Shown: piece by piece, positions 10,871 through 26,941 of the stretch
Numbering within the stretch: position 1 is the stretch's first letter
Layout of the letters: each line of letters opens with the position of its first letter
Origin: Lates calcarifer
Taxonomy: Eukaryota > Chordata > Actinopteri > Centropomidae
Direction: 5' to 3'
Assembly (NCBI RefSeq): GCF_001640805.2
Contig: NC_066837.1
Location: forward strand, 18,095,501-18,159,500
DNA: 64,000 nucleotides
Notes under the pieces: generated by a model
The model's input: only the letters and a program-made list of their open reading frames with translations
What the model was told of the DNA's origin: nothing
Databases searched by the model: none
Program-made: the position numbers and the translations under genes

Positions 10871-12239
10871 AGTTTTTTATTTAAAGTCAATAGGACTGTT
10901 TTTAGACTCTCTTCCTTTAAAGCAGCCTCAAACTGCTTTTGTCTTTCATTAATCAGTGTTAAACTGAATATTGGTCACTAATTTTGTTTGTGTGTGCTTT
11001 TGTGTTAGCTTTTTGTGACCTACCAGTGAAAGCTTCTTTTCCCCCTTTCTGTCTTCCTTTTCATTTTTTCCCATGTGCCTCATAAATTACGTTAGCTACA
11101 TGAATTATGAGTTATATTGAGCTGTCATTTGCTATGTACTCTGATACTGTCACAAATTTTATTGCCTACTTCTGTCTTAGTCTTATTGGATCACTTTCAC
11201 AACAGTTTTATGCCCCCCTGATGCCCCATGGCATGAGTGCCTAAATGGCAGTTGGCTGAAATGTTATGACCTGGTACAGGCCTCTGCAGCACCTTGTGAC
11301 TACCAGTTTTCACCAGGTGCTGCACTTTCTGTTTGTGTTTGGACAACAATCACTGTGTGTACTGTGGACACTGAAATGCCTAGAGTAACTATCCCTGGCA
11401 TTTTTCAGAGATCAGACATTTCCACCCCCCTTTCTGCACCCCGCTCCCTCCTGTGATTCTTTATATGCGCCTCTGTATATCGACCGCAAAAGCTTGTAGC
11501 GCCTGTGTCCCGGGGCAGCGTGGAGCCCAGCTCCCCTGCTGATCTTTTCAAAACAGTCCAAAGCTATGTCTCTCTCAAGTTATCCTGCAGATTTACATTG
11601 TTTTTGACTTTTTGATCAGCATCGCTAAGCTTGCGTGTGGTAAACACTGTACAGGCATCTTGTTCTGGTCTGTTATGAATCATGAGCTGTTGCAAACTAT
11701 GGATGGATATGACAAGAAGCTTAGTGGTTCTCATGTACATCGCCAGCACAAAGCCCCCCTGGTGAAAGGCAAGGCAAGGAGAAAGTGGATTACACAGTGG
11801 ATGATGTAGCACTTAGAACTAATGGTGGACAGATGGATTGAATTAAATGTTTTTACAATAAAGTGATTATAAAAAATCTTTAGTGCTTCAACAGTTTGAA
11901 GTGAAAAATATAGTAGCTAGAAAGTATGTATTTAAAATGTATTCTATTTCTCTTGAGAGCAGTGCAACTGTTGTTCTGCTATATCTTAATACATTAAATA
12001 TGTTTCTGTAAGCAGTAACAGTTTTGTATAATTAAATTCCACTGAAATCCAAAGTTTGTACCATCTCACGTTTCAAGGGCTGCCTCTGTTCACTCTCCCT
12101 GATACTCTGCCTTGAACTCTGTCCCCTACATAAAAATATCTTGCACCTACACCCAGAAAACATCAGTGCAAAAGGGGAACTTCCATTTGTCTTTAGCTCT
12201 GTCTTATCTCAAACATCAGTACCAGCAGATTCCCTACAC

Positions 12240-12241
<2 letters not shown>

Positions 12242-12273
<32 letters not shown>
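12242..12273. repeat. (CA)16 microsatellite
   Basis: An uninterrupted dinucleotide run, followed by an imperfect CA-rich tail to about 12303. Confidence 0.95.
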
Positions 12274-12275
<2 letters not shown>

Positions 12276-13421
12276 CATGCAATTACACACACATGCGCAC
12301 ACAAATGCCAAATCGGTTGGAAAGCTCTTGGGAGATGTACATGCATGAGGGTACTCAGCAACATGTTGAGTGATGTTTTCTCCAGCAGGAAATCCTGATG
12401 TCTCTTTTTACCTCTACACCTCTCCACCCTTGAATGGATTCTGCCAGCTGTTATCATTTCAGGTGTTTCATAGCTGCTGACATAAATGTTCAACTGATAA
12501 AAAGGACTGTTTGTTTCTATAGCTGTAGATTTTATATTTTTAATTTAAAAGGTTAATGACATTGTCAGCTTTTCGGGCCAAACTAAAGAAATGAACACAG
12601 CCTCGTGTAGCTGACACATGTTTCTTCTCACGACATCAGCACCAAGGTGGACATTGGTGGAAGAGGAGGTGTCTATAAGCTGACCCTCTAACTCCCCCAA
12701 ATCCCCAGCAGAACAAAGCCCTGGGGCTGTCCGTCAAGCCGCTGAGGTATGCTGCAGGATGCCGCTGCTTGGTTGACCGGTTCAGCAGCCTGACTTCAAT
12801 CAGGGGAGGGGACAGAGGGAAGGGAAGAGGGGAGAGGTCATACGTCTTATCCACACCTTGAATGGCGTGGCGGACGGACGCTCACAGGAATGTAGCGAGA
12901 GACACATCGGTCGGGGGGGGGCTGCCTTAATGAGGATCTCTTAGAGAGCACCCACTGTCCGTCACACCGCCTTTGCTTTATCCGTGCAGGTCTTTAAATG
13001 CCTGCTCAGAGGCAACCCTTCACACAAACACACACATGCACACACACACCTCAGCTTCATTCTTTATCCTGTCCTTTCTCTCCTTCTGTTTGTCTGCTTC
13101 TCTCTTCCTCCTTTAAGATCTGCTGTCTTCTGTTTGATCCTTTGTCTCTGTCCTCAGAAAGCTGGAGTAAGCCATCAGTAAAATGCCTCCCCTGTAAACT
13201 ATAGCAGCTCCCCAGCAACATTGGGAGGACACAGCGCAAAAGGAGTAAACACATTCTCATCCGAGAGGAGGAAAGAAAAAATTTGCTCTTTATCTGGAGC
13301 AAAGTTGTTAAAAAAGTAAACTGTGTGTTTCTTCCATCAGGGCACATGTTTTTAAGCTTTCCTTTAAAAATAACCATTAATCCAAGTCATTAAATGGGCT
13401 GTGTGTTGTCCGTTGACTCAC

Positions 13422-13496
13422 CATAATCTTTCTTGCAGTACTTCTTCATGTTGATTTTCAGTTTGCCTTTAGACGCCTTACAATAAGAGTCACAGT
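13422..13496 (-). CDS. ntn1: Netrin-1 exon, start of the NTR domain
   Basis: A 75-bp internal exon with acceptor ttcttgcag (upstream of 13496) and donor gtgagt (after 13422). It adds AC to the preceding G to make an aspartate codon, then reads [20 protein letters not shown] and KKDY, ending with the first base of an alanine codon. This is the conserved start of the netrin-1 NTR module, supplying three of its six cysteines. The exon is phase 1 at both ends. The lysine-rich face here is part of the heparin-binding surface known for the family. Alignment with the flanking exons leaves no gap relative to known netrin-1 proteins, which makes the boundaries secure. Confidence 0.97.
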
Positions 13497-14363
13497 CTGC
13501 AAGAATAAGAAGGGAAATAAGACTGTTAGGAGGCTACAGGGAGAGAACAAACAGCAAATGAATTATGTAGTAACACGATTACAGTCTGTTGTTTTAGTCG
13601 TGGGGAAAACAGTTTTGTGAATTTAACATTTTAGCGTTCATTAATAAGTCACTCAGAGGGCTAAAATATTCTCACACTAAGCGATTTTCAGAACATGAAA
13701 AAAAAAACATAGGCTTGCAACCTCATGTAAGTTTCAAAGGCATAATGTGCATGGCTGATTTGATTTGTTTGTATTCATTTGGATAAAATTAAGGAAAACT
13801 GGACCAGACTTTTGTCAAAGAAATAAAAGACATAAAAGATCATATAACATTTATTAAAAAGTAATGAACCAGAAACAAACCTCAAAATAAACAAACTAAA
13901 CAAAAACTTAAAAATGTCATTTGTTTTGACATTTTGTTTTCTGTAAATTGTGAAACTAATAAAGTAATTAATTATAATAGTTATTATTATGCAAGAATAG
14001 ATTAAATTTACTACAAGTTGCTTATCTAACAAAAAACAACTTTACTGTATGAATTTTACTTCTTTTTGATGAATAAGTTAAAATGACTCACTATAGATGA
14101 GTTGGGAGTTTAGTTAATGCAACATTTACAAAACAAATCCACAGTGAATTTAAGACTTTCCACTAGATTGGAGTGCAATACATTCCTCAGCTGGACCTTC
14201 ATTTACATGTAGGGCAGAGTTTTAACAAATTTTCCAAATCTGGAACACAGCTGCTTAAACCTTTTCACCTTATTTCTACGTCTATCATCTCATACATTTT
14301 TGGGATAGGACAAGATTGTGGGTTTTTTTTTTTTTTTTTTTGTTCATTTGCAAGTCAGCTTTG

Positions 14364-14365
<2 letters not shown>

Positions 14366-14421
<56 letters not shown>
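14366..14421. repeat. (AT)28 microsatellite
   Basis: A pure alternating AT run of about 56 bp, self-complementary and able to extrude a cruciform. Confidence 0.95.
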
Positions 14422-14424
<3 letters not shown>

Positions 14425-16069
14425 ACATCTGCCTTTTGGATCCTCTTGATAGCAGCTTTAGAGAACAATAATGATGATAGCATTCTTATGGCTGATTGGT
14501 TAACGCACATATGTCCGGTCTGATTGTGTTACCTAATGGGACGATAATGGATTATGGTGGAGGCCCTTTACCCTCTGCCCATGTCTACAACCTCTGGGTG
14601 ATGGTGGGGACGTCTGAACGGAGCTGATGGTACCAGCAGGGGTTTGGGAGAAGTACAAATTACCACTGCCATCTACCCTCTCACTGCCCTGTCAGACTGT
14701 GGGAATGAGTCAGGCCTGTGCAGACCACCCTCCACCCACATCACAACCCCCCCCTCCAAATCTCACCTCGCTTGCCACTTCAGCCCCCCGACCTCCTGGA
14801 AAAATAACCCCGGGATCACTTCAAGGCCCCTGCAGAGGACCATGTCAAGCTTTTGCATTTATTGCAGTGTGGACAAGGGGGGAAAGAGCACAGGAGGAGT
14901 GGGTGGGGGGCTGGCAGCTATTTGAGGGAATAGAAGGTGGGGGGTGTGAAGTGGGTCAATACCACACAAAGGGAGGTCAGGAAGGGAAAATTAGCCATCC
15001 ATGAAGGCAGAGGACCCTTTTTTTTGGGGGGGGGGGCACGTCCACGCTTGACACAGTGAACAAATAAATACCTCACACAGGCAGAAGGGTCACCCTAATT
15101 GAAGCTCATACATACTTCTATACACATATCTACATGCTCTTTGAGGTAGCTTAGCTTAAGGTTTATTTATATTAACGTTTGTACATATTCAATGTATGAA
15201 TAGTAGAGTATCCAACCTGATTCAAAAGATGACTCATACTGCAGATGTGCTGTGTGGACAGAAACAATGCCACCAACAGCTCTGTATGTAACATATGAAA
15301 AAGCATGATGCAAGGTGTAAAACACATGCAAGTTCTTTAAGTCAAGAACATGTTGACAACAGTGACATGTATCTCTGTTGGTGTTGTGTTTTTAATTTTT
15401 TAGAATTTCTAGAAGTGAATTGCCATTACTGTCGAGCGGTGACCACACATGTGCACTGCAGATTATAACTGTTCAATGGCCATCACTTTTATGACAGATT
15501 ACCATAAGGTGAAGGAGGCAACAGTATATCGCCCCACTTTTCTACTTTTCTGGCCCCCTGCAATCCAGGGAGTACATAACTTTAGTGATTGCCCCATGCT
15601 GTGCTGTCACACTGCCAGCCACTTACAGTGAGGGCCAGAATACTTTGACGTGAGGCCATATCATGAGGGGGAAAAAAGTTATTTTCTCCTTTTCCTCTGC
15701 TCCTTTAGCCCTCTCCCAGCTGGCATGAATTGGACCCAGTGTACTGATTTGGTTTACACTTCAGCTGAAATGAGTATAGTAAAAAGAAAAGAAGGTGGGA
15801 AGGAGGTAGGAAGAGATGGATGGACAGCGAGTGGTACTGGAGGAGAGTGATGGGGTGGTGGAAGAAGGATTGGAGCTTTCAGGCAGCCTGAATATGAACA
15901 AACTGCATTGTTGTGAGCAGATCTTTGCTCCATGCCTTTACTCTCCTTTATACTCCGGCTGAATGAGGTTGCCTGGGGAACACCAGGACGAGAAAAAATG
16001 CACCCAAAAGAAGAGAAGGAGGCGGGAGAATGGATACTGGTAGAAAGCGAAGGGGTGGAGAGGTTGACC

Positions 16070-16088
16070 AAAAAAAAAAAAAAAAAAA
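16070..16088. repeat. A19 homopolymer
   Basis: A pure A run inside a purine-rich region (about 15780-16140) dominated by G and A on the + strand. Confidence 0.9.
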
Positions 16089-19000
16089 GAAGACAGGAGT
16101 GAAGTTTATCAGGGGGGTTGGAAGAAGAAGAGGAGGGCCAGGACTTTGAGTAAAACCCCCAAATCAGCAGGGAAAAAAAAAGCTGGTTAGCAAGGCCACA
16201 AGGCTGAAGCTGGTGGTAGTAAATAGAAAGAGTAACAAAAATAGCCAAAGTAAATGAAACAGAGGAGTCTATATGAGCTGCACCTGATTACCATGTAAAT
16301 GATCGAGAGGGGAGCTGTGGAAAGGAAGCTTTGTTTTCTCATAACCCCCCTTGATGCCATCATGATACTTCCCTTTGATAGCCCTTCGTTCCCCATTAGT
16401 GTACCCCTGAGACGCAGCTCTGGGCCCCGCTGAGAGCACCCCGAGACCCCCTTTTAGGGCCAGGCAGTCCCCTACCGCGAGGACAAATGTTCCCTTTGTG
16501 TGTACGTTACAAGCAGGGGAAGTTGGAGCAGTTCTGTAGCACTGAGCTAAAATGTGCTTCGGGTGTTCTGAGTACATGTAGTTACTACAGCGCTTTGTTT
16601 CCTGCCTTTCAGAGTGCTAAGAAGTGCGTAACTGAGAGGTGGACCTTTGCCCCTTCTATCAAAGTGCTGTACAGCCCTTTAAGCTAATCGTTTTCATTTG
16701 GGATGCTTCTTACTAAAGCTGCCCCACAACAGGGTACAGTACTGTACAACGTTACTATGCCTATACATGGAAGTCAAATTAGACCTGGGTTAACTCTCAG
16801 CTGCCAGTGTTAGATGGGTAGCATGCACATTAGTACATGGTAAAACTTGCCCAAAATATAAAAATAGTGGTAGGCAGTGCTGTACACAAACTTGTGGATA
16901 CACACTACAGATTTGTTTACTGACCCTAAATATCAGTAGGGGTGTAGGTAACTGCTACATTAACCTAAAAAAGCAGAAAAATCTAAAAATCAGATGACGG
17001 CCCTGTCCTTGTTCCTGAAAAGATATCAACATTTCTCTAGAACCAACAAGTTTATCATATGATTTAAGCAAAAGAAGAAAGAGAGCACATTTCTGCAAGG
17101 CACATCAAGCAAACCTTAGTTTATGACAAAATGGTCTGTGACATACTGGTCCTTAAGACACGATCAGACTGACTTTAGCCACTGTTGATTTGAATCAGTG
17201 ACATTTAAATAAACAGAGGTGCAATCTGGTGAGACAGTAGGAATGCCAACACAGAGGGAAAAAAAAGCTCAGATTTTGCTGCGATGTGGTAATGAATCAA
17301 ATACGTGCAAAGGCAAATTCCTTGTGGATTACTTTGCCATTTTTCAACTGGTGACCTTGCAATTAGTGTGACAAAAGATAAAAGAGTTGCTGCTGTGATG
17401 ACTTATGAAGAGAAGTAAAATCTTGTCTCTCAGTGTTTTAAAGAGTTGTAGTGTTTTAGTGTCTGTTAAACCTTTAAAAACATTGATCACCAGCTGGACT
17501 TCCTGAAACATAATTCATTGTCTCACTGGTACCTGAAGCAAACACAGCCCCTTGTGATGTTTTAACAAAGCTATTTTCAGCTCCTGCTCAGAGCCTCTGG
17601 TCCTCTTGCAGGCCTGATGTACAGTTGGTCCTGTTGACACTTGCTGCTGGAATAATCTTGGGCAAATTGATTAGATGTCAGCAGAAGAAATAAATGCTTT
17701 AAGATACTTGGCTGAATTGTATTGAGGACACACTGAGGTCAGAACATTCAGATTCCCTGAAGGAGGCATCTGGTCACAAACACAGCGTGGTACAGTGTGA
17801 ACAAAATACACCCCTCATCAACTGATTCCACAACTATGAAGAGGTGTTGATGGTCCAAGTGTCAAAACAACCACCACAGCAGTATGGCCAAATACAAATA
17901 TGTATTTTCTTATTTCCATGCAGTGGCTCTCGCAGTTTCCATGTAGATAAAAATCAAATGTACCCAAGCAAGTGAAACCTGATCTGAAGTGGTCTCTTGA
18001 GCTGAAGCCGGGTGTAAATGCCAGTGTATATCAGCTAGATCTGGACACACTTTGGATGTGTCTCGATACAAGAGAGTGTCACAGAGGCAGGGGGGCAGTG
18101 AGACAAGGAGGTGTAAATGATGGCTCGGGAGGAGGGCTTTCTCCCTCAACCACACTGATTGAGAAACAAATTGCAGCAAATAAAGCATGTAATTAGATTA
18201 TGGAGCCCAGTGTGCTGCCCTGCTCTGCTTCTCCGCTGCTCACACCAGAGCCGTGAGTTTGGATCCCGTCCAACAAAAGACAGAGAGAGAAAGGAAGAAA
18301 GAAAGAAAGAAAAGGACCCCCCCCCCAACTACTTCTTCTCTCATTGTATTGTCAGAGTAGATAGTTTGTTTTCATCAGAAAACAGACAGTGAGGAGGCTG
18401 TTAGAGTTCTTGACCTGATTTGAGATTTTACTTTTGGGTGGCGTGCAATCAGGTCCAATGAGATGAGAGTCTCTGTTACTGTAACTGATGACTTTCAGAC
18501 GAGTCAGCGGGGGCTCCTGTTGGGTATCACCCAAAGCTTAGACACGGAAAGAGGAACTAACTCTGCCAAGGTTTCTCATGTCATTAAGACATAAATTCCA
18601 TGCACAAGTTTTAAACTGATAATGAGAATTTGATAGTGTGCTGTTCTATTTTTGGCCCTGCTTATTGAAAAATATGTCTATTACCATTACTTCTCCTCTT
18701 ACTCTCTCATAAAATTAAGCAACGTAACAGGATCCCACGCTGACATGACTGTAAAGTGCGGTGCAGTCGGCAAGTACAGAACAGGGTGTGTGAAGCAAGA
18801 CTCATGTCCAAAAAATCTAAGGAGGGGTCCGCCACAGATTGTGATCACTTCCAGCCTCAGACAACACACACACTCATGTATGACTGAACCTTGCTACCCT
18901 TACGAGCCTCATCATCGTCACTCCAGTTCTCCCTCTCCTCATCATCATTAGTTACTCTCACATCCTGTCTATCCCGACCGGGCCCGGGGCGGCCATCGCA

Positions 19001-21349
19001 GGTCATCAGCGGTTAATCTCCTCCACATTTCGTTGCTGTGCAGACGTCTCTGTCACGACCCGTGGGAGTGGCGACTCACACCATCCGTGACCTACCAACA
19101 CAATGTGTGTTTTGTCTGGGCTGCACCATCGGAGGTATTCTCCATGCATTCCAAGCCCTCCGTGTGGTCGAAAGGGGGAGAGCCCCTGCTGCAGGAGACA
19201 AATTAATATCCACTCCATTTTCCCTCACACCCTCCATTCATGCCCCCACCCCCTACATAAAAATACCCCCCCCTTGTTTGACCGAGGCGCAACAAGACAC
19301 CTGCCTCACAGCTGTCAGCCCAACACTCTCTAGTGTCACGTACACACTCACTGAGCACACACCCATTTTCCCTTTCTCACAGTTATTTCTAAATTTACTT
19401 TCATCATTTCTTAATTGAGTCTTGAATCCATTTCTTGAGCACCTGCGTCCTCTTGTTTTTCCTCCACACTGCTGTCCTCTCCCCGACAATCTACCTCCTC
19501 TTCTTTCTACTCTTCCTCGTGTTTTTTCTGTCCTGTGGTTGTCCCCTTGTTTTTCTTCCTCTTCACCCTCTTTCTTCATCTAGTTCCCCAGCTATTCTTC
19601 CTTCTCTTTCCCTTGTGTAAAATCTGATCCAAAACCTGTTAAGTCTCCATTCTTTTTCTTCTTCTTCTTGTATCAAAAATGTGTCCATATAAAATGTAAC
19701 ACTTATGAACAAAATATATATGCTAATAATTTTGTATAATTATTTATTTCTGTATTGCTTTGTATGTTTACCCTTTGTGTAAAGCTACAAAGTACTCAGA
19801 AAAGTACAGAAATGTAAAAAGCTGTACTACTACTGTAACAGCTGCTACTGCTATTAATAATGATTATAATAATAATTATTTAATAATTGAAATGTATTTC
19901 CTGTGGGAACTAATGGCAGAGTGATCTAGAAAATATTGTTTAATGCTCTGATACAATCACCACATCTGTTTGCCATCACATATTCAGTGATATCATAGCT
20001 GTTTGAATACCAGGCCGAGCAGAGGTACATTTGCTCTGCGACCTTCTGAGGAGGCTCAGAGGGTAATGTATGCATCCTCTGGGCCTCGTGCCCGGGTGGT
20101 CCAGCGGGACCCTCAGATACTCATGATTCTGACATGACTAACACGGGATGTCCATCAAGGTGCTCCACCTTTGCAATCTGCTTGATTTCAAACTCTCCTG
20201 GACTGCCCATTATACATTTGAGAGGGGATTCCCAGGACTCTCAGCCGTGATTAGATTATCTGTAGTTTCATAGTCCGACTCGTTGCACGGTCTCCTTCAG
20301 GTTGTTTACATTTGTTCAATGACATGGTTTAATCAGTGGGATTATGAGAAGAAGATTTTTTGCAACAAGATGTAGCTACAGGCAAAGATGAAGGGGGGGG
20401 GGTATGGGTATAGGTTTCATACCAGAAAACACAAATATCCATAGAGCATTTTTTTTACTTCTCACTGTTGAAATGTTAAAACAGAAAAGCAATAAATACT
20501 CAGATCAACTTAGTGCAGTTATTTAACTTGATAAAGTAATATGGGTCCCTCTCTCACTTATCCAGTAATCCCTCAATGAGGTGAAGAAAATTTCACTTCA
20601 CTCTAAAAGTGGACAGATTCCTGACAAGGGGGCCCGGAGAAACTCCAGATATTCTAGCTCGGCACCACCCACAGTGTTATGTGAAGACAAAGCGTGAAAC
20701 AGAGGGAGAAGAAGGAGGTGGAGGAGAGCGAAAAGAGACTGAAAGGGGGAAAAAAAAAATAGGTGGAGGAGAGCTGGGGGGGTGGGGGAGACCGGCGATA
20801 TCCTGGCTGCGCTGTCAATCGAAGCTGTCCGGGGGAAGGCTGGGGACCTAACAACAGCTGCGGGAGCTTCTGGAACATGCGCTCGCATACACATGAATGC
20901 GTATACCTGGGGCCCTCTGCAACTTCACGGGTGAGACAGAGCAAACATGCTGCGAGCCAGATGACTCAACTTTTTCCACCATGAGGACAAAGCACTGAAC
21001 CTATTCCAAACGGGTCTGCACAGGAATGTGTGTTTAGTGGTGTAAAAACAAAATATACATATTTGTGTTTCGCATTTGTAGAATTTATGCCATGAATTGT
21101 GCAACTGTATTTGAGTAAGTGAGGGAGTTGATCAGTTAGAATATTCAATCACATATCAAATTACCAATATTACAAATCTCTTACCATTTCAACTTAGTCC
21201 TATCACAGTTTCCAACAAAAAGACTGTAAATCCTGTATAATTAAACTAAAAAATATCAAAAACAACCACTTACACATCACCAGAAATTCAACCAGTCAGT
21301 AAGCTCACATTCTTATCCATAATATCTAAGTATCTCAAGGAAGTTTTAA

Positions 21350-21470
21350 TCGAAAGCAACTGGACTTAGTTGTAGTCTAGGAAGACGTTTCACCTCTCAT
21401 CCAAGAGGCTTCATCAGTTCGTGTTCACATCTGACCAGGCTGGGACTGGTCCAACTGATATCTATCGAAT
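21350..21470 (+). repeat. Teleost dispersed repeat (GAAGACGTTTCACCTCTCATCC family)
   Basis: Contains agcaactggactta, ggaagacgtttcacctctca and ccaagaggcttcatcagttc in order. These words mark a repeat found throughout teleost genomes and transcripts. Only about 120 bp is retained here; the ends are approximate. Confidence 0.65.
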
Positions 21471-21994
21471 ATCTAAGTAGTCACACAAAAAATCTGAAGT
21501 GAGCTCTCTCATGCACAGATGTATTAAATAATACTTACATTTATCATTATTGAATCCATTGTGACAATTTATTGTCATACTGATTTAACCATGACTAATT
21601 CTGACATCATATCCTGTCCTTAAAAGGTAAAATCCACAGTGTAACAGCATAATTTCAAACAGGAATCACCTGGTGAGCGGGTGAAAAAAAATGTAATCCT
21701 ACACTACGTTACAAGATCCGGTTACCTAAATCAATCCTTCACTCACTCACTCAGGCTGGGAAGGAGGGAGTTTGGAGAGATGAAAAAAAAATCATCAAAT
21801 CAAACAAACTGCCAGCCCCCAGTGCTGTACACCAGACCAACACCCCACTGTGCCGCAGTTAGACTGATTAATTGTGAAAGTGTGAGAGATTAAAGGAGGC
21901 ACATCCCAGCGTTGCTGCTAATGGATTTAATATTCATGAACCCCTAATAAGGAGGGGGAAGGCAAGAGGGATCCAATTTATCCTGCAGTTTCTG

Positions 21995-22019
21995 TTTTTT
22001 TTTTTTTTTTTTTTTTTTT
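21995..22019. repeat. T25 homopolymer
   Basis: A pure T run lying about 165 bp past the donor of the linker exon in transcript sense (read as A25 there). Confidence 0.95.
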
Positions 22020-22183
22020 ACACTTGTGCAAAAATACGGCAGTGAGGCACGGAGTTGTTGGTAAATCCCATATCCATTTATATATTTCCACAATATTCAC
22101 ATCATCCTTCCCCAAAGGCCTCATGTGTTTATGTGGATGTGTAGCAGCATATAGATAAATATAAAGCTCTCAACTGCACTCAC

Positions 22184-22237
22184 CTGATGGCTCCTCCGTG
22201 CTGGTGGATGGGGTTGTGGGGGGAGCAACTGGAATCT
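22184..22237 (-). CDS. ntn1: Netrin-1 exon, linker between EGF repeat 3 and the NTR domain
   Basis: A 54-bp internal exon. AG completes the lysine codon begun in the EGF-3 exon, then it reads IPVAPPTTPSTSTEEPS and ends with the G of an aspartate codon at the gtgag donor. The proline/threonine/serine-rich peptide corresponds to the IPVAPPTT linker of vertebrate netrin-1 proteins and is the least conserved stretch of the encoded region. The acceptor is unusual: the transcript reads gggagaag immediately before the exon and the exon itself begins AG, giving two AG dinucleotides 2 nt apart. Only the first keeps the reading frame. Both ends are phase 1. Confidence 0.95.
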
Positions 22238-25294
<3,057 letters not shown>

Positions 25295-25691
25295 CTAATT
25301 AGCAAATTAGCATGTAGCCATCACGTCTCCCATAATTAAAAGCTGCTAAGATACAATATCAGCATAGTCTTGAATCACAAATGTGTGTGAGAGTTTGCAG
25401 GCGCCTTTGCACATAAATGTGGCTGTTTGGCCTTGGTGTGTGTGTATGTGCCAGTATTTGAGCACACTGTGGGACTGCAGCTGTGTGTGTGAGGTAAAAA
25501 GAGAGAGGGGTTGTGCATGTTTACCAAATGATAAAATAATGGAGGATAATCCTAATTGCCTGTTTCTGATTAATGCCGAGCTTTGAATGTGAGCCCAAAA
25601 CGTCTGTCACACTTCCTCCCAAACTGGGGGGTCTATCGAACACATATGCTTCAGGAATGTAATCATTTTCCAATTGCTTGCACCCCCATTT

Positions 25692-25710
25692 CCCCCCCCC
25701 CCCCCCCCCC
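25692..25710. repeat. C19 homopolymer
   Basis: A pure C run (G-run on the - strand, so G19 in the ntn1 pre-mRNA). Confidence 0.9.
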
Positions 25711-26898
25711 AATCCAAGCCCTTAACTTATTTCACAGCCAAACCCATGTCAGGTTTGAAATCGGTGTTGAATAATAGTTGTCTGAGAGTTGTTTCTTTTC
25801 ATCTGTTTTTGGGGATATAAATAGTAGTGACTCTGGCGAGGAGACATGGTTGAATTAATAATCTTCCACAAAGTCCTTACAGTAAGTCCTGACAGTCTAA
25901 TCCAGACCAGAGCAGTCTTCATAATCCATCACCATTTCCACATCTTTTCTCAAAAAAGCCAAAAAACGTTGTTTGTTACCAAACTCTCACCACTATATTC
26001 CTCATCCCGTAAGTGTCATTATATTTTCTGTTTATTTCCTATGGAAAACCAGTGATGCTGACTCTCAGCCCCAGGGTTGGGTCGGCTCTGTTCATTCGAT
26101 GCCCCTCCCTAAAGATTTTTTTCTGCGTTGTGTCACTTGTCACTCTGAAAGCCTTCAAAGGCGTATAGCTGAATTATGTACTTTGAGGTTTTTGGGGGTA
26201 TTTAGTGGTTCAGCCTGTTTTGTTTTTAACCACAGAGACTGCTCAGCCCACGGTGCAAAATTACAACTTCAAAACAATTTGTTCAATTCAGCCCATTGCA
26301 CTGAAATCACTGGAATCATTAATATGTGTAAAAGCCAAAACAATTTTTAATTAATTCTGAAGCTTTACACAAACAATCAAAACCACAGGTTTCTACAATA
26401 AGTTAACTGAAGGGAACAAATAATAGAATGTGACTGCTGGAGTAGATCTTATGTGATTGTTTCTGGGCAAATTTCATTTATAATGTTATAATGCAATGTG
26501 TTCTTTATCTTTACTTTGACCTACAGTGTTGATACGGTTGTTATTCAATCAGGCTGTATGAGAGATGAGCTCTCTGGGAGATCCATATTACAGTGGGCCT
26601 CAGGGAAAAGACTGCTGTAAAGTGGTAATGTAATACGGTATCTGTTCTCTTTATGGTTGACCTCCGACTTTTAGAAAAAACACAGTTGTTGTTTAGTGAG
26701 ATATTTTGACAAGTGAAGTGGTATGAGACCGCTCTATCCTCTGGGTTAAGTCCATAATGTCGTAGGAGGCTGTGTGTTTCAGCGGGGCCACCTCCTCTCG
26801 CCCTCTCTATCACACTCGCTCTCGCTTTTATCTCTATTGCCTGTTTCCTGTGATTCAGCTTCTGTTGCTGCTCTTATCTCTCGTTGGTGTTGCTGTTG

Positions 26899-26909
26899 GT
26901 GTGTGTGTA

Positions 26910-26941
<32 letters not shown>
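26899..26941. repeat. Compound (GT)n(GA)n microsatellite
   Basis: GT units with one TAT interruption, passing into GA units. Confidence 0.9.

Larger units (their letters stand above)
8590..13421 (-). other. ntn1: ntn1 intron between the two NTR exons (4.8 kb)
   Basis: The donor is gtgagt (complement of 13421-13416) and the acceptor ctctgcag (just left of 8597). It holds one dispersed inverted-repeat element (10390-10870), a CA microsatellite (12242-12273) and short homopolymers (9096-9108 T, 10539-10551 T). The rest is unique sequence without a recognisable gene. Confidence 0.9.
13497..22183 (-). other. ntn1: ntn1 intron between linker and first NTR exon (8.7 kb)
   Basis: Bounded by gtgagt (after 22184) and ttcttgcag (before 13496). 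It contains an (AT)n microsatellite, homopolymers (14323-14341 T, 16070-16088 A, 21995-22019 T), a small (GAAA)n tract near 18290-18310, a C/T-rich stretch at 19430-19620 and a dispersed repeat at 21350-21470. A GC- and CpG-richer patch lies at 18970-19080. No gene is seen; open frames here are low-complexity or unrecognisable. Confidence 0.9.

Noticed and set aside
14366..14421. AT tract as an origin or regulatory element
   Set aside because: Simple dinucleotide repeat with no accompanying motif; a microsatellite is sufficient explanation.
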